A DNA stretch of 41,131 nucleotides from Alphaproteobacteria bacterium (GTDB lineage Bacteria; Pseudomonadota; Alphaproteobacteria; GCA-2731375), in the NCBI GenBank assembly GCA_016869175.1, contig VGEV01000013.1, positions 1-41,131 on the forward strand, given 5' to 3'. Each line of letters opens with the position of its first letter. Within the stretch, counting starts at the first letter, position 1. Shown here piece after piece: positions 23,660 to 31,363 of this stretch. A program made the position numbers and the translations under genes. The notes below the pieces were generated by a model, which saw only the letters and a program-made list of their open reading frames with translations, had not been told where the DNA came from and made no database searches.

Positions 23660-24397
23660 GTGGAGAACGCGCTCAAGCTGGATGGCAAGCGGGTGCTGAT
23701 CACCGGTGCGTCGCGCGGCATCGGGGCGATGGCCGCGCGCTGTGTCGGTGCGCTGGGGGGCGAGGTGGTGCTGGTCGACCTGTTGAGCTGCGCCGCCCTT
23801 CGCGATGAGTTCAATGGGCGGGGCATCAGGGCGCAGAGCTTCCAGGCGGACGTAGCCAAGCGCGCCGAGCTGGAACAAGTGGCCGCGGCGTGCGGTCCGG
23901 TGGCCGCGGCGGTGGCGTGCGCGGGGATCTGTCCGTTCGAGGACTGGCTGAGCGATTCGGGCTGGGACGAGATTTTCCACCAGGTGATGGACGTGAACCT
24001 GTTGGGTCCGATCAACGTCGCGCGCGTCTGGTTGCCGCGGCTGGTCGCCCAGGGCGGCGGCAAGCTGGTGATGGTGGGCTCCATCGCCGGGCGGATGGGT
24101 GGTACCTCGCCCATCGTGCAGCCGCACTACGTCGCCTCCAAGGGCGGGGTGCATGCGTTGGTCTATTGGCTGGCGCAGCGCTACGCGCCCAAGGGCGTAC
24201 GCATCAATGGCGTGGCGCCGGGGCCGGTGGAGACCGAAATGACCGCGACCACGCCCTATGACACGGCCCGGTTCCCGCTGGGCCGCCGTGCCAAGCCCGA
24301 GGAGATCGCCTGGCCCATCGCCTTCCTCTGCGGCAGCGGCGCCGATTTCATGTCGGGCGCCATCCTGGACGTGAACGGCGGCCTGTTCGTCGGTTAG
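23660..24397 (+). CDS. SDR family oxidoreductase
   Basis: 245-residue classical SDR with TGASRGIG, catalytic Ser in VGSIAG, Tyr-Lys in HYVASKGGVHA and the end FMSGAILDVNGGLFVG. The usual NNAG is CAG (VACAGICPFED). GTG at 23660 is preferred because GGGGGC and AGGGA precede it and the protein begins just before the first beta strand (LDGKRVLITGA); an in-frame GTG at 23570 has no ribosome site. It is divergent from the marR-like gene, separated by the operator, so it may belong to the same regulon and could act on the inducer. Substrate unknown. Confidence 0.87.
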   Translation: MENALKLDGKRVLITGASRGIGAMAARCVGALGGEVVLVDLLSCAALRDEFNGRGIRAQSFQADVAKRAELEQVAAACGPVAAAVACAGICPFEDWLSDSGWDEIFHQVMDVNLLGPINVARVWLPRLVAQGGGKLVMVGSIAGRMGGTSPIVQPHYVASKGGVHALVYWLAQRYAPKGVRINGVAPGPVETEMTATTPYDTARFPLGRRAKPEEIAWPIAFLCGSGADFMSGAILDVNGGLFVG

Positions 24398-24406
24398 ACG
24401 GCCGCA

Positions 24407-24435
24407 TTGTGCCGGTAACGCTTCTGGCCTAGAAG
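24407..24435 (+). promoter_or_regulatory. possible near-leaderless mtnA promoter
   Basis: TTGTGC (24407-24412), 17 bases, TAGAAG (24430-24435), then CCCGGCC and the mtnA ATG at 24443. Initiation six or seven bases after the -10 falls at or next to the ATG, and no ribosome site is seen. Confidence 0.35.
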
Positions 24436-24442
24436 CCCGGCC

Positions 24443-25537
24443 ATGCGGGTCGACGGGCGGCATTATCGCAGCATCTGGCTGGCGGCGGACGGCTGGGCGG
24501 TCGAGGTGATCGACCAGACCAAGCTGCCGTTCGCGTTTTCCGTGGTGCGGCTGGGCGACCTGGCCGCCTGTGTCGGGGCGATCCGCGACATGGTGGTGCG
24601 CGGCGCACCGCTGATCGGCGCCACCGCCGCCTACGGCCTTTGCCTGGCGCTGCGCCACGACGCCTCGGATGCCAGTCTGGAAGCTGCCTACCGGGCCTTG
24701 CTGGCGGCCCGACCGACGGCGGTCAACCTGCGCTGGGCGCTGGACGCGGTGCGCGGCGCGGTGCGCGACCGGCCGCCCGACGAACGGGCCGGGCTGGCCT
24801 ATGCCCGGGCGGCGGCCATCGCCGAGGACGACGTCGCCACTTGCCGGGCGATCGGCCGGCACGGCCTGGAGCTGTTGCAAGCCGCCTGGCGGCGCAAGGG
24901 CGGCGACGGGCCGCTCAAGGTGCTGACGCATTGCAATGCCGGCTGGCTGGCGACGGTCGATTACGGCACCGCGTTGGCGCCCCTCTATCTCGCGCACGAC
25001 GCCGGGCTGCTGCTGCAGGTCTGGGTGGACGAGACCCGGCCGCGCAACCAGGGCGCGCTGACCGCCTGGGAACTGGCCGCGCATGGCGTGCCGCACCGGC
25101 TGATCGTGGACAATGCCGGCGGCCACCTGATGCAGCGTGGCGAGGTCGACCTCTGCATCGTCGGCACCGACCGCGTCACCCGCCAGGGCGATGTCTGCAA
25201 CAAGATCGGCACCTACCTGAAGGCGCTGGCCGCCCGCGACAACGGCGTACCGTTCTATGTGGCGCTGCCGCACAGCACGCTGGACTGGGGCATTGCCGAC
25301 GGTTTGGCCGAGGTGCCGATCGAGGAACGCACGGCAAGCGAGGTGACGCGCATCGCCGGCCGGGCGCCGGACGGGGAACGGCTTGCCGTGGAGCCGTTTC
25401 CGCCAGGCACGCCAGCCGCCAACCCCGCTTTCGACGTCACGCCCGCGCGCCTGGTGACCGGTTTCATTACCGAGCGCGGCATCTGCCCGGCCAGCGTCGA
25501 GGGTCTGCTGTCGCTTTACCCGGAGCGGGGGACGTGA
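24443..25537 (+). CDS. mtnA: S-methyl-5-thioribose-1-phosphate isomerase
   Basis: 364 residues, the full length of MtnA, an eIF2B-like sugar-phosphate isomerase that converts methylthioribose 1-phosphate to methylthioribulose 1-phosphate. N-terminal IRDMVVRGAPLIGATAAYG, catalytic Cys164 in THCNAGWLAT and Asp243 in IVGTDRVTRQGD correspond to the known Cys and Asp of the Bacillus enzyme; VCNKIGTY binds phosphate. It acts on the 5'-methylthioadenosine produced by polyamine synthesis. Its stop overlaps the class II aldolase start by four bases (GTGA). The phosphorylase mtnP and the classic downstream mtnBCD genes are not in the window. Confidence 0.95.
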   Translation: MRVDGRHYRSIWLAADGWAVEVIDQTKLPFAFSVVRLGDLAACVGAIRDMVVRGAPLIGATAAYGLCLALRHDASDASLEAAYRALLAARPTAVNLRWALDAVRGAVRDRPPDERAGLAYARAAAIAEDDVATCRAIGRHGLELLQAAWRRKGGDGPLKVLTHCNAGWLATVDYGTALAPLYLAHDAGLLLQVWVDETRPRNQGALTAWELAAHGVPHRLIVDNAGGHLMQRGEVDLCIVGTDRVTRQGDVCNKIGTYLKALAARDNGVPFYVALPHSTLDWGIADGLAEVPIEERTASEVTRIAGRAPDGERLAVEPFPPGTPAANPAFDVTPARLVTGFITERGICPASVEGLLSLYPERGT

Positions 25538-26232
25538 GCCTGGCGTTGCGCCGGCAGCTGATTGCCGCTTGCCGGCACATGAACGCCAGCGGTCTCAACC
25601 AGGGCACCGCCGGCAATCTGAGCGTGCGCTGGCGGAACGGCGTGCTGCTGACGCCGACCGGCATGGACTATGCCAGCCTGGAACCGGCCGATATCGTTTT
25701 CCTCGATCGCCATGGCCAGCCCCAGGGTCGGCGCCTGCCGTCCAGCGAATGGCGCCTTCACCACGATATCCTGGCGCGTCGGCCGGAAGTGGGCGCGGTG
25801 GTGCACAACCACGCGCCGTTCGCCACCGCGCTGGCCTGTCTCAGGCGCGATATTCCGGCCTTCCACTACATGGTGGCGGTGGCGGGCGGCGACAGCATTC
25901 GCTGCGCGGGCTATGCCACCTTCGGCAGCCAGGAACTCTCCGACCTGGCGCTGGCGGCGCTGGCCGACCGCAAGGCCTGCCTGCTGGCCAATCATGGCAT
26001 GCTGGCGCTGGGCGAATCGCTGGCGGCGGCGATGAAGCTGGCGGTCGAGGTGGAAGCGCTGGCGGCGCAATATTGCCGAGCGCTGGCGGTCGGTAACCCG
26101 GTGCTGCTCTCGGCGCCCGACATGCAGCGCGTCCAGCAGCAGTTCAAGGGCTATGGCCACCAGCCGCCCTTGCCGCGGCGGCGCGCCAGGGCCAGGCCGG
26201 CGGCGATTTCCTCGCGCCGCCGGTCGCGTTAG
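25534..26232 (+). CDS. ald2: class II aldolase, FucA/Ald2-like
   Basis: 232-residue zinc aldolase strongly resembling E. coli L-fuculose-1-phosphate aldolase: QGTAGNLSVRW, phosphate/zinc residues Glu72 (PSSEWRLHHDI), His91 and His93 (VVHNHAPFATAL), His154 (LANHGMLALG) and Tyr112 (FHYMVAVAGGDS) all lie one residue before the FucA equivalents. After mtnA it most likely cleaves methylthioribulose 1-phosphate to dihydroxyacetone phosphate and methylthioacetaldehyde, the Ald2 step of the DHAP shunt, rather than acting as the MtnB dehydratase. A basic tail (PLPRRRARARP) is unlike FucA. The symbol is by context; a pentose phosphate substrate is possible. Confidence 0.85.
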   Translation: MSLALRRQLIAACRHMNASGLNQGTAGNLSVRWRNGVLLTPTGMDYASLEPADIVFLDRHGQPQGRRLPSSEWRLHHDILARRPEVGAVVHNHAPFATALACLRRDIPAFHYMVAVAGGDSIRCAGYATFGSQELSDLALAALADRKACLLANHGMLALGESLAAAMKLAVEVEALAAQYCRALAVGNPVLLSAPDMQRVQQQFKGYGHQPPLPRRRARARPAAISSRRRSR

Positions 26233-26264
26233 CATTCCAGGCCGTCAAGCCGGGGAGCCGCGCC

Positions 26265-27455
26265 ATGGACCTTGCCTTCAGCGCCACCGACCTTGCCTTC
26301 CGCGACCAGGTGCGGGCCTTCATCGCCGAGCGCCTGCCCGGCGACATTCGCGCCAAGGTGGCCGGCGGCGTCGGCCTCGCCAAGGACGATTTCGTGCGCT
26401 GGCAGAGGATCCTGCACGCCAAGGGCTGGATCGCGCCGCACTGGCCGGTAGAGCAGGGCGGCCCCGGCTGGAGTGCCACGCAACGCTACATCTTCGACGA
26501 GGAACTGGCGCTGGGGCACGCGCCCTATGCCATTCCCTTCGGCCTGAAGATGGTGGGCCCGGTGATCTATACGTTTGGCACCGCAGCACAGAAGCGGCAT
26601 TTCCTGCCGCGCATCCTGGCGAGCGAGGATTGGTGGTGCCAAGGCTATTCCGAACCGGGGTCCGGCTCCGATCTCGCCTCGCTGCAGATGAAGACCGAAC
26701 GCCGGGGCGATCACTATCGGCTGAATGGCACGAAAACCTGGACCACCTATGCCCACTGGGCCGATTGGATGTTCTGCCTGGTCCGCACCTCCGGCGCCGG
26801 CAAGCAGCAGGAGGGCATCTCGTTCCTGCTGCTCGACATGCGCACGCCCGGCATCGAGGTGAAGCCGATCCTGACCATCGATGGCCAGCATCATGTCAAC
26901 ATGGTCTATTTCACCGACGTTCGCGTGCCGGTCGAGAACCGCATCGGCGAGGAGAACAAGGGCTGGACATACGCCAAGTTCCTGCTGGGCTTCGAGCGCA
27001 CCGACATCGCCGATGTCGGCCCCTCCAAGCAGCGGCTGGCGCGACTGAAGGCGATCGCCCGTGCCGAGATGGTGGCCGGGCGGCCATTGCTGGCCGACGA
27101 CGATTTCGCCGCCAAGCTCGCCGATATCGAGATCCAGTTGCTGGCGCTCGAGACCACCAGCCTGCGCCACCTAGCCGCCGAGGCCGCCGGCAAGCCGATC
27201 GGCCCCGAGGCATCGCTGCTGAAGATCCGCGGCTCGGAGATCCGCCAGCGCCTGACCGAACTGGCGGTCGAGGCGGTCGGCTATTACGCCCTGCCGATGC
27301 CGGAGGGCCTGGACCGCCGGAACGAGCCGCCGATCGGCCCCGAACATGCCGCGCCGGCCATGCCGGACTACCTGTTCAGCCGCGCCGCCAGCATCTATGG
27401 CGGCTCGAACGAGATCCAGAAGAACATCATCGCCAAGATGGTGCTGGGGCTCTGA
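26265..27455 (+). CDS. acyl-CoA dehydrogenase (first of a tandem pair)
   Basis: 396 residues, acyl-CoA dehydrogenase with the large-subunit style N terminus (LPGDIRAKVAGG). Visible are HWPVEQGGPGW, GYSEPGSGSDLASL, LNGTKTWTTYAHWADWMFC and the C-terminal ASIYGGSNEIQKNIIAK, in which the Glu of SNEI is the usual catalytic base. It oxidises acyl-CoA to enoyl-CoA with FAD. It resembles the large chains that pair with PimD-like small chains; such a small chain is encoded at 28702. The following gene is a close paralogue, starting 18 bases later. ATG chosen at the normal family start. Confidence 0.92.
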   Translation: MDLAFSATDLAFRDQVRAFIAERLPGDIRAKVAGGVGLAKDDFVRWQRILHAKGWIAPHWPVEQGGPGWSATQRYIFDEELALGHAPYAIPFGLKMVGPVIYTFGTAAQKRHFLPRILASEDWWCQGYSEPGSGSDLASLQMKTERRGDHYRLNGTKTWTTYAHWADWMFCLVRTSGAGKQQEGISFLLLDMRTPGIEVKPILTIDGQHHVNMVYFTDVRVPVENRIGEENKGWTYAKFLLGFERTDIADVGPSKQRLARLKAIARAEMVAGRPLLADDDFAAKLADIEIQLLALETTSLRHLAAEAAGKPIGPEASLLKIRGSEIRQRLTELAVEAVGYYALPMPEGLDRRNEPPIGPEHAAPAMPDYLFSRAASIYGGSNEIQKNIIAKMVLGL

Positions 27456-27472
27456 ACCGGAAGGAACGCGCC

Positions 27473-28669
27473 ATGCAACTGGACTTCACGGCGAGCGAGC
27501 GGGCCTTCCAGGCCGAGGTGCGCCGGTGGATCGCCGCCAGCCTGCCGCGCGACATCGCCGAGAAGGTCAAGCACGGCCGTCCGTTGCCGCGCGCCGACTA
27601 CTTGCGCTGGCAGAAACTGCTGCATGGCCGCGGCTGGATGGCGCCGACCTGGCCGCTCGAGCATGGCGGGGCCGGCTGGGACCCGGTCAAGGTCTACATC
27701 TTCGAGGAAGAGGCGGCCCGCGCGCATGCGCCGCGCGTCATGCCATTCGGCGTCAAGATGGTGGGACCGGTGATCTACACCTTTGGTTCGCCGGCGCAGA
27801 AGCAGCGCTTCCTGCCGCGCATCCTGGCCAGCGAGGACTGGTGGTGCCAGGGCTATTCCGAACCGGGCGCGGGCTCGGACCTGGCCCGCTTGCAGACCCG
27901 CGCGGTGCGAGTGGGCGATCACTACGTGGTCAACGGCACCAAGACCTGGACCAGTTTCGCGCATTTCGCCGACTGGCTGTTCTGTCTTGCCCGCACCTCG
28001 AGCGAGGCCAAGCCCCAGGAAGGCATCTCGTTCCTGCTGATCGACATGAAACAGCCGGGCGTCGAGGTGCGGCCGATCGTCACCATCGACGGCGGGGCGG
28101 ACGTCAACATGGTGTTCCTGACCGATGTTCAAGTGCCGGTCGAGCAGCGCGTCGGCGAGGAGAACAAGGGCTGGACCTACGCCAAGTTCCTGCTGGGCCA
28201 CGAGCGCTCCGGCATCGCCGGCGTCGGCCGCTCGAAGGCTCAGATCGAGCGTCTGCGCGGTATCTGTGGCAACGAGGCGGCGGGCGGCGGGCGGCTGATC
28301 GAGGATGCCGACTTTGCCCGCGCCATTGCTGAGGTCGAGATCGAGCTGGCCGCGCTGGAATACACCGAGCTGCGCTGCCTGTTGCGCGACGTGACGCGCG
28401 GCGGGCCGGGCGAAGACGTCAGCATGCTGAAGATCCGTGGCTCCGAGATCCAGCAGCGCATAACCGAGCTGCTGATGCAGGCCGTGGCCTACTACGCCAA
28501 TCCCTTTTCGCGCGAGGCGCTCGAGCACGGCTGGAACGAGGCGCCGATCGGCCCGGCCTATGCGCCGCCGTTGGCGCCGACCTACTTCAACTGGCGGAAG
28601 GCCTCGATCTACGGCGGCACCAACGAGATCCAGAAGAACATCATGGCCAAGATGGTGCTGGGGCTGTAG
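27473..28669 (+). CDS. acyl-CoA dehydrogenase (second of a tandem pair)
   Basis: 398 residues, colinear with the preceding protein over its whole length, with long shared blocks such as KMVGPVIYTFG, PRILASEDWWCQGYSEPG, NGTKTWT, GEENKGWTYAKFLLG and SxYGGxNEIQKNI. Catalytic Glu is present (GGTNEIQKN). AAGGAACG upstream of the ATG is the ribosome site. The most divergent parts are the N-terminal helix and the region 270-300 (substrate cap), so the duplicate has probably shifted specificity. It may form a heteromer with the small chain or with its sister; the family does both. Confidence 0.92.
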   Translation: MQLDFTASERAFQAEVRRWIAASLPRDIAEKVKHGRPLPRADYLRWQKLLHGRGWMAPTWPLEHGGAGWDPVKVYIFEEEAARAHAPRVMPFGVKMVGPVIYTFGSPAQKQRFLPRILASEDWWCQGYSEPGAGSDLARLQTRAVRVGDHYVVNGTKTWTSFAHFADWLFCLARTSSEAKPQEGISFLLIDMKQPGVEVRPIVTIDGGADVNMVFLTDVQVPVEQRVGEENKGWTYAKFLLGHERSGIAGVGRSKAQIERLRGICGNEAAGGGRLIEDADFARAIAEVEIELAALEYTELRCLLRDVTRGGPGEDVSMLKIRGSEIQQRITELLMQAVAYYANPFSREALEHGWNEAPIGPAYAPPLAPTYFNWRKASIYGGTNEIQKNIMAKMVLGL

Positions 28670-28701
28670 CCGCCGGCCTGGCTTGGGGGGACGAACGGGT
28701 C

Positions 28702-29835
28702 ATGGATTTCAATCTGAACGAGGAGCAGCAGCTCCTGAAGGACAGCGTCGAGCGCTTCGTGCGCGAGGACTATGCCTTCGACAAGCGGCGGCAACTGGCG
28801 GCCAGCGAGGCCGGCTACTCCGCCGCCAACTGGCGCAAGATGGCGGAACTCGGCTGGCTGGGCGTGGCATTGCCGGAGGAGTATGGCGGCATCGGCGGCG
28901 GCGCGGTTGAAACCATGGTGGTGATGGAGGCGTTCGGCCGCGGGCTGGTGCTGGAGCCCTATTTCGCCACGGTCGTGCTGGGCGGCAACGCCGTGCTGCT
29001 GGGGGCAAGCGAGGCCGCCAAGCGGGCGCTGCTGCCGAAGCTCGTGGCGGGTGAATTGCGGCTGGCTTTCGCGCATGCCGAGCCGCAATCGCGCTACGAC
29101 CTGTTCGACGTCGCCTTGAAGGCCAGCAAGACGAAACGCGGCTACACGCTGACCGGCCGGAAGGGCGTGGTGCTGCACGGCGGCGCGGCCGACAAGCTGG
29201 TGGTCAGTGTCCGGACCCGCGGCAAGCAGCGCGACGAGGCGGGCATCACGTTGTTCCTGGTCGATGGCCGGGCGACCGGCCTGAGCCGGCGCGAATACCC
29301 GACCGTCGATGGCCTGCGCGCGGCCGAGCTCGGTTTCGAGGGCGTGTCGGTGTCGGCTGATGACGTGTTGGGCCAGGTGGACGACGGTCTTGCCTTGCTG
29401 CATCGGGTGGTCGATCGCGGCATCGCCGCGCTGGCGGCGGAAGCGGTCGGCTGCATGCAGGTGCTGCACGACCAGACCAACGAATACCTGAAAACCCGCG
29501 CGCAGTTCGGTCAGCCGATCGGGCGGTTCCAGGTGCTGCAGCACCGCATGGTGGACATGTTCATGGAGCTCGAGCAGTCGCGCTCGCTGTGTTATCTGGC
29601 AACGCTCAGGCTGGGCGAGGACGCCGGCGTCGCCGCCAAGGCCTGCGCCGCCGCCAAGGTGCAGATCGGCCGCAGCGGCCGCTTCGTCGGCCAGCAGGCG
29701 GTCCAGCTGCATGGCGGCATGGGCATGACCGACGAACTGGCCGTCGGCCACTATTTCAAGCGGCTGACCATGATCGACGTGATGTTTGGCAACGCCGACT
29801 ATCACCTCAAGCGCTACGCCCGCTTGCGGGCCTGA
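28702..29835 (+). CDS. acyl-CoA dehydrogenase, small-chain (PimD-like)
   Basis: 377 residues of the acyl-CoA dehydrogenase family: MDFNLNEEQQLLKDSVERF, VALPEEYGGIGGG, FAHAEPQSRYDL (the usual TEPG is EPQS), LTGRKGVVLHGGAADK and RAQFGQPIGRFQVLQHR. The end reads MFGNADYHLKRYARL: the catalytic-base position holds Asp366 instead of Glu. This pattern is that of pimeloyl-CoA-type small subunits. It starts 32 bases after the tandem pair on the same strand, so the three probably form a multi-subunit or sequential dicarboxylyl-CoA oxidation unit; that role is inference. Confidence 0.88.
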   Translation: MDFNLNEEQQLLKDSVERFVREDYAFDKRRQLAASEAGYSAANWRKMAELGWLGVALPEEYGGIGGGAVETMVVMEAFGRGLVLEPYFATVVLGGNAVLLGASEAAKRALLPKLVAGELRLAFAHAEPQSRYDLFDVALKASKTKRGYTLTGRKGVVLHGGAADKLVVSVRTRGKQRDEAGITLFLVDGRATGLSRREYPTVDGLRAAELGFEGVSVSADDVLGQVDDGLALLHRVVDRGIAALAAEAVGCMQVLHDQTNEYLKTRAQFGQPIGRFQVLQHRMVDMFMELEQSRSLCYLATLRLGEDAGVAAKACAAAKVQIGRSGRFVGQQAVQLHGGMGMTDELAVGHYFKRLTMIDVMFGNADYHLKRYARLRA

Positions 29836-29859
29836 ACTTCGCTAGTTCCGGGCAAGCGG
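29820..29859. terminator. bidirectional hairpin between convergent genes
   Basis: CCGCTTGC (29820-29827) pairs with GCAAGCGG (29852-29859); inside, CC/GG and GAACT (29834-29838)/AGTTC (29844-29848) extend the stem around a TCGCT loop. It spans both stop codons (TGA of the dehydrogenase, TAG of the amidase). No T-run, so termination is probable but unproven. Confidence 0.45.
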
Positions 29860-31278
29860 CGGCAGGCGCTGGAACCAGGGCCGGGCCGCTTCCAGCTGGC
29901 TGCCGAGCCGGAACAGGGTGGCCTCGTCGCCGAACCGGCCGACCAGCTGCACGTTGCAGGGATAGCCGTCGTCGGCGAATTGGCCGAGCGGCAGCACCAG
30001 GCCCGGCTGACCGGTCAGGTTGAACGGCACGGTGAAGGGCGACATGGCGAACACGCGCCGCCAGTATTCGTCGAAGTCGGCCAGCATCATGTCGATCCAG
30101 CCGAGCTTGGGTGGCTTGGTCGCCAATGCCGGGGTCAGCAGCACGTCGTGGTCGCGGTGGAAGGCCGCCATCTGCCGGCTCAGGCGGTGCATGGTCTGTG
30201 TCGCCCGCGCGTAGTCGGGCGCCGACAGCCGCTTGCCGCGCTCGCCCGCTTCCCAGGTGATGCGCTCGAACTCCTCCGCCTTGGGCGGCTTGCCGGCCGG
30301 GTGGCTGGCGAGGTTGATCACGGTGTTGGCGCAGGCGACGGTCAGGAAGGTCGGCACGGCCAGTTCGCCGTCGATCTTCGGGTCGGCTTCCTCGACATGG
30401 TGGCCGAGTTCGGCGCAAAGCTTGGCGGTCTCTTCCAGCACGCGCCGGCAATCGGCATCGACCTTGGCGCCGTTCGGCGCCTTGCTGCTGAAGGCGATGC
30501 GCAAGCGCCCGGGATCGGCGCCCACCTCCTCGGCATAGCGGCGGGCGGGGGCCGGCGCGACATAGGGATCGCCCTCGCCCGAACCGGCGGTGGCGTCCAG
30601 GAGCGCCGCCTGGTCGCGCACCGTCAGGCTGACGGCATGCTCGGTCGAGCAGCCGGCCAGACCCTCGCCGGAGAACGGCGCGAAGGTGTTGCGACTGCGG
30701 CTCGGCTTCAGGCCGACGATGCCGCAGCAGGAAGCCGGCGCACGGATCGAGCCGAAACCGTCGGAGGCATGCGCCAGCGGCGTCATGCGGGCGCCCGTGG
30801 CCGCCGCCGCGCCGCCGCTGGAGCCGCCGGAAATCCGGGTGGTGTCCCAGGGGCTCTTCGTCGGCCCGTAGAGTTGCGGCTCGCAGGTCAGCGACAGGCC
30901 GAGCTCGCAGGAATTGGTGCGGCCATAGAAGACGAAGCCCGCCCGCTTCAGCCGGGTTACATGCTCGCTGTCGACGGTGGCCGGCGGGCTGTCGGCGAAG
31001 TGCTTGCTGCCGCGCGTCATCCTGAGACCGGCGACATTGGCGGTCAGGTCCTTCAACAGGAACGGCACGCCGGTGAAGGGGCCGATCGGCAGGCCGGCGG
31101 CGATCTGCTGCTTGGCGTAGTCGTAGAGCGGCATGATGACGGCGTTGACCGCCTGGTTGCGGGCGGTGATCCGGTCGATCGCCGCTTCCAGCAATTCGCC
31201 GGCGGTCAGTTGCTTGCGGCGGACCAGACCGGCCAGGCCGGTGGCATCGTATTTCTCGAACTCGGCGAATGCACTCAT
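29842..31278 (-). CDS. amidase signature family protein
   Basis: 478 residues. The Lys76 of FLLKDLTA, the Ser pair of GGSSGG (153/154) and the nucleophile Ser177 of SDGFGSIRAPAS form the Ser-cis-Ser-Lys triad; the loop has Phe175 where DGGGS is usual. It hydrolyses an amide or ureide (possible relatives: GatA, fatty-acid or indole-acetamide amidases). No signal peptide; cytoplasmic. It is divergent from the beta-alanine transaminase gene (31364) and convergent with the acyl-CoA dehydrogenases. Its position beside an aminotransferase and a ureidopropionase-like hydrolase suggests amide-nitrogen scavenging, which is inference. Confidence 0.9.
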   Translation of the reverse strand: MSAFAEFEKYDATGLAGLVRRKQLTAGELLEAAIDRITARNQAVNAVIMPLYDYAKQQIAAGLPIGPFTGVPFLLKDLTANVAGLRMTRGSKHFADSPPATVDSEHVTRLKRAGFVFYGRTNSCELGLSLTCEPQLYGPTKSPWDTTRISGGSSGGAAAATGARMTPLAHASDGFGSIRAPASCCGIVGLKPSRSRNTFAPFSGEGLAGCSTEHAVSLTVRDQAALLDATAGSGEGDPYVAPAPARRYAEEVGADPGRLRIAFSSKAPNGAKVDADCRRVLEETAKLCAELGHHVEEADPKIDGELAVPTFLTVACANTVINLASHPAGKPPKAEEFERITWEAGERGKRLSAPDYARATQTMHRLSRQMAAFHRDHDVLLTPALATKPPKLGWIDMMLADFDEYWRRVFAMSPFTVPFNLTGQPGLVLPLGQFADDGYPCNVQLVGRFGDEATLFRLGSQLEAARPWFQRLPPLARN

Positions 31279-31302
31279 GCGGCGCCCCTTTTTCGCCGGC
31301 TT

Positions 31303-31331
31303 TTGTTTCGTCGCCCCGGCGCTGCTAGGTT
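31303..31331 (+). promoter_or_regulatory. possible promoter of the transaminase operon
   Basis: TTGTTT (31303-31308), 17 bases, TAGGTT (31326-31331); predicted +1 near 31338. Confidence 0.4.
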
Positions 31332-31355
31332 CCCGGCCTATAGCCTAAGGCCGGG
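31332..31355. promoter_or_regulatory. inverted repeat covering +1 and ribosome site region
   Basis: CCCGGCCT (31332-31339) and AGGCCGGG (31348-31355) are perfect 8-base arms around an 8-base loop, directly after the -10 and nine bases before the ATG at 31364. As an RNA hairpin it would hold the GGCCGGGGG ribosome-site-like stretch; as DNA it could be an operator. Confidence 0.4.
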
Positions 31356-31363
31356 GGCCACCC

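Noticed and set aside
23627-25273. Long minus-strand open frame across the SDR and mtnA
   Set aside because: Antisense shadow of genes with catalytic motifs; His/Arg/Gln-rich nonsense composition.
25534-26232. Calling the class II aldolase MtnB (dehydratase)
   Set aside because: All FucA aldolase residues are conserved and no mtnC/mtnD follow, so the aldolase shunt fits better; not excluded without assay.
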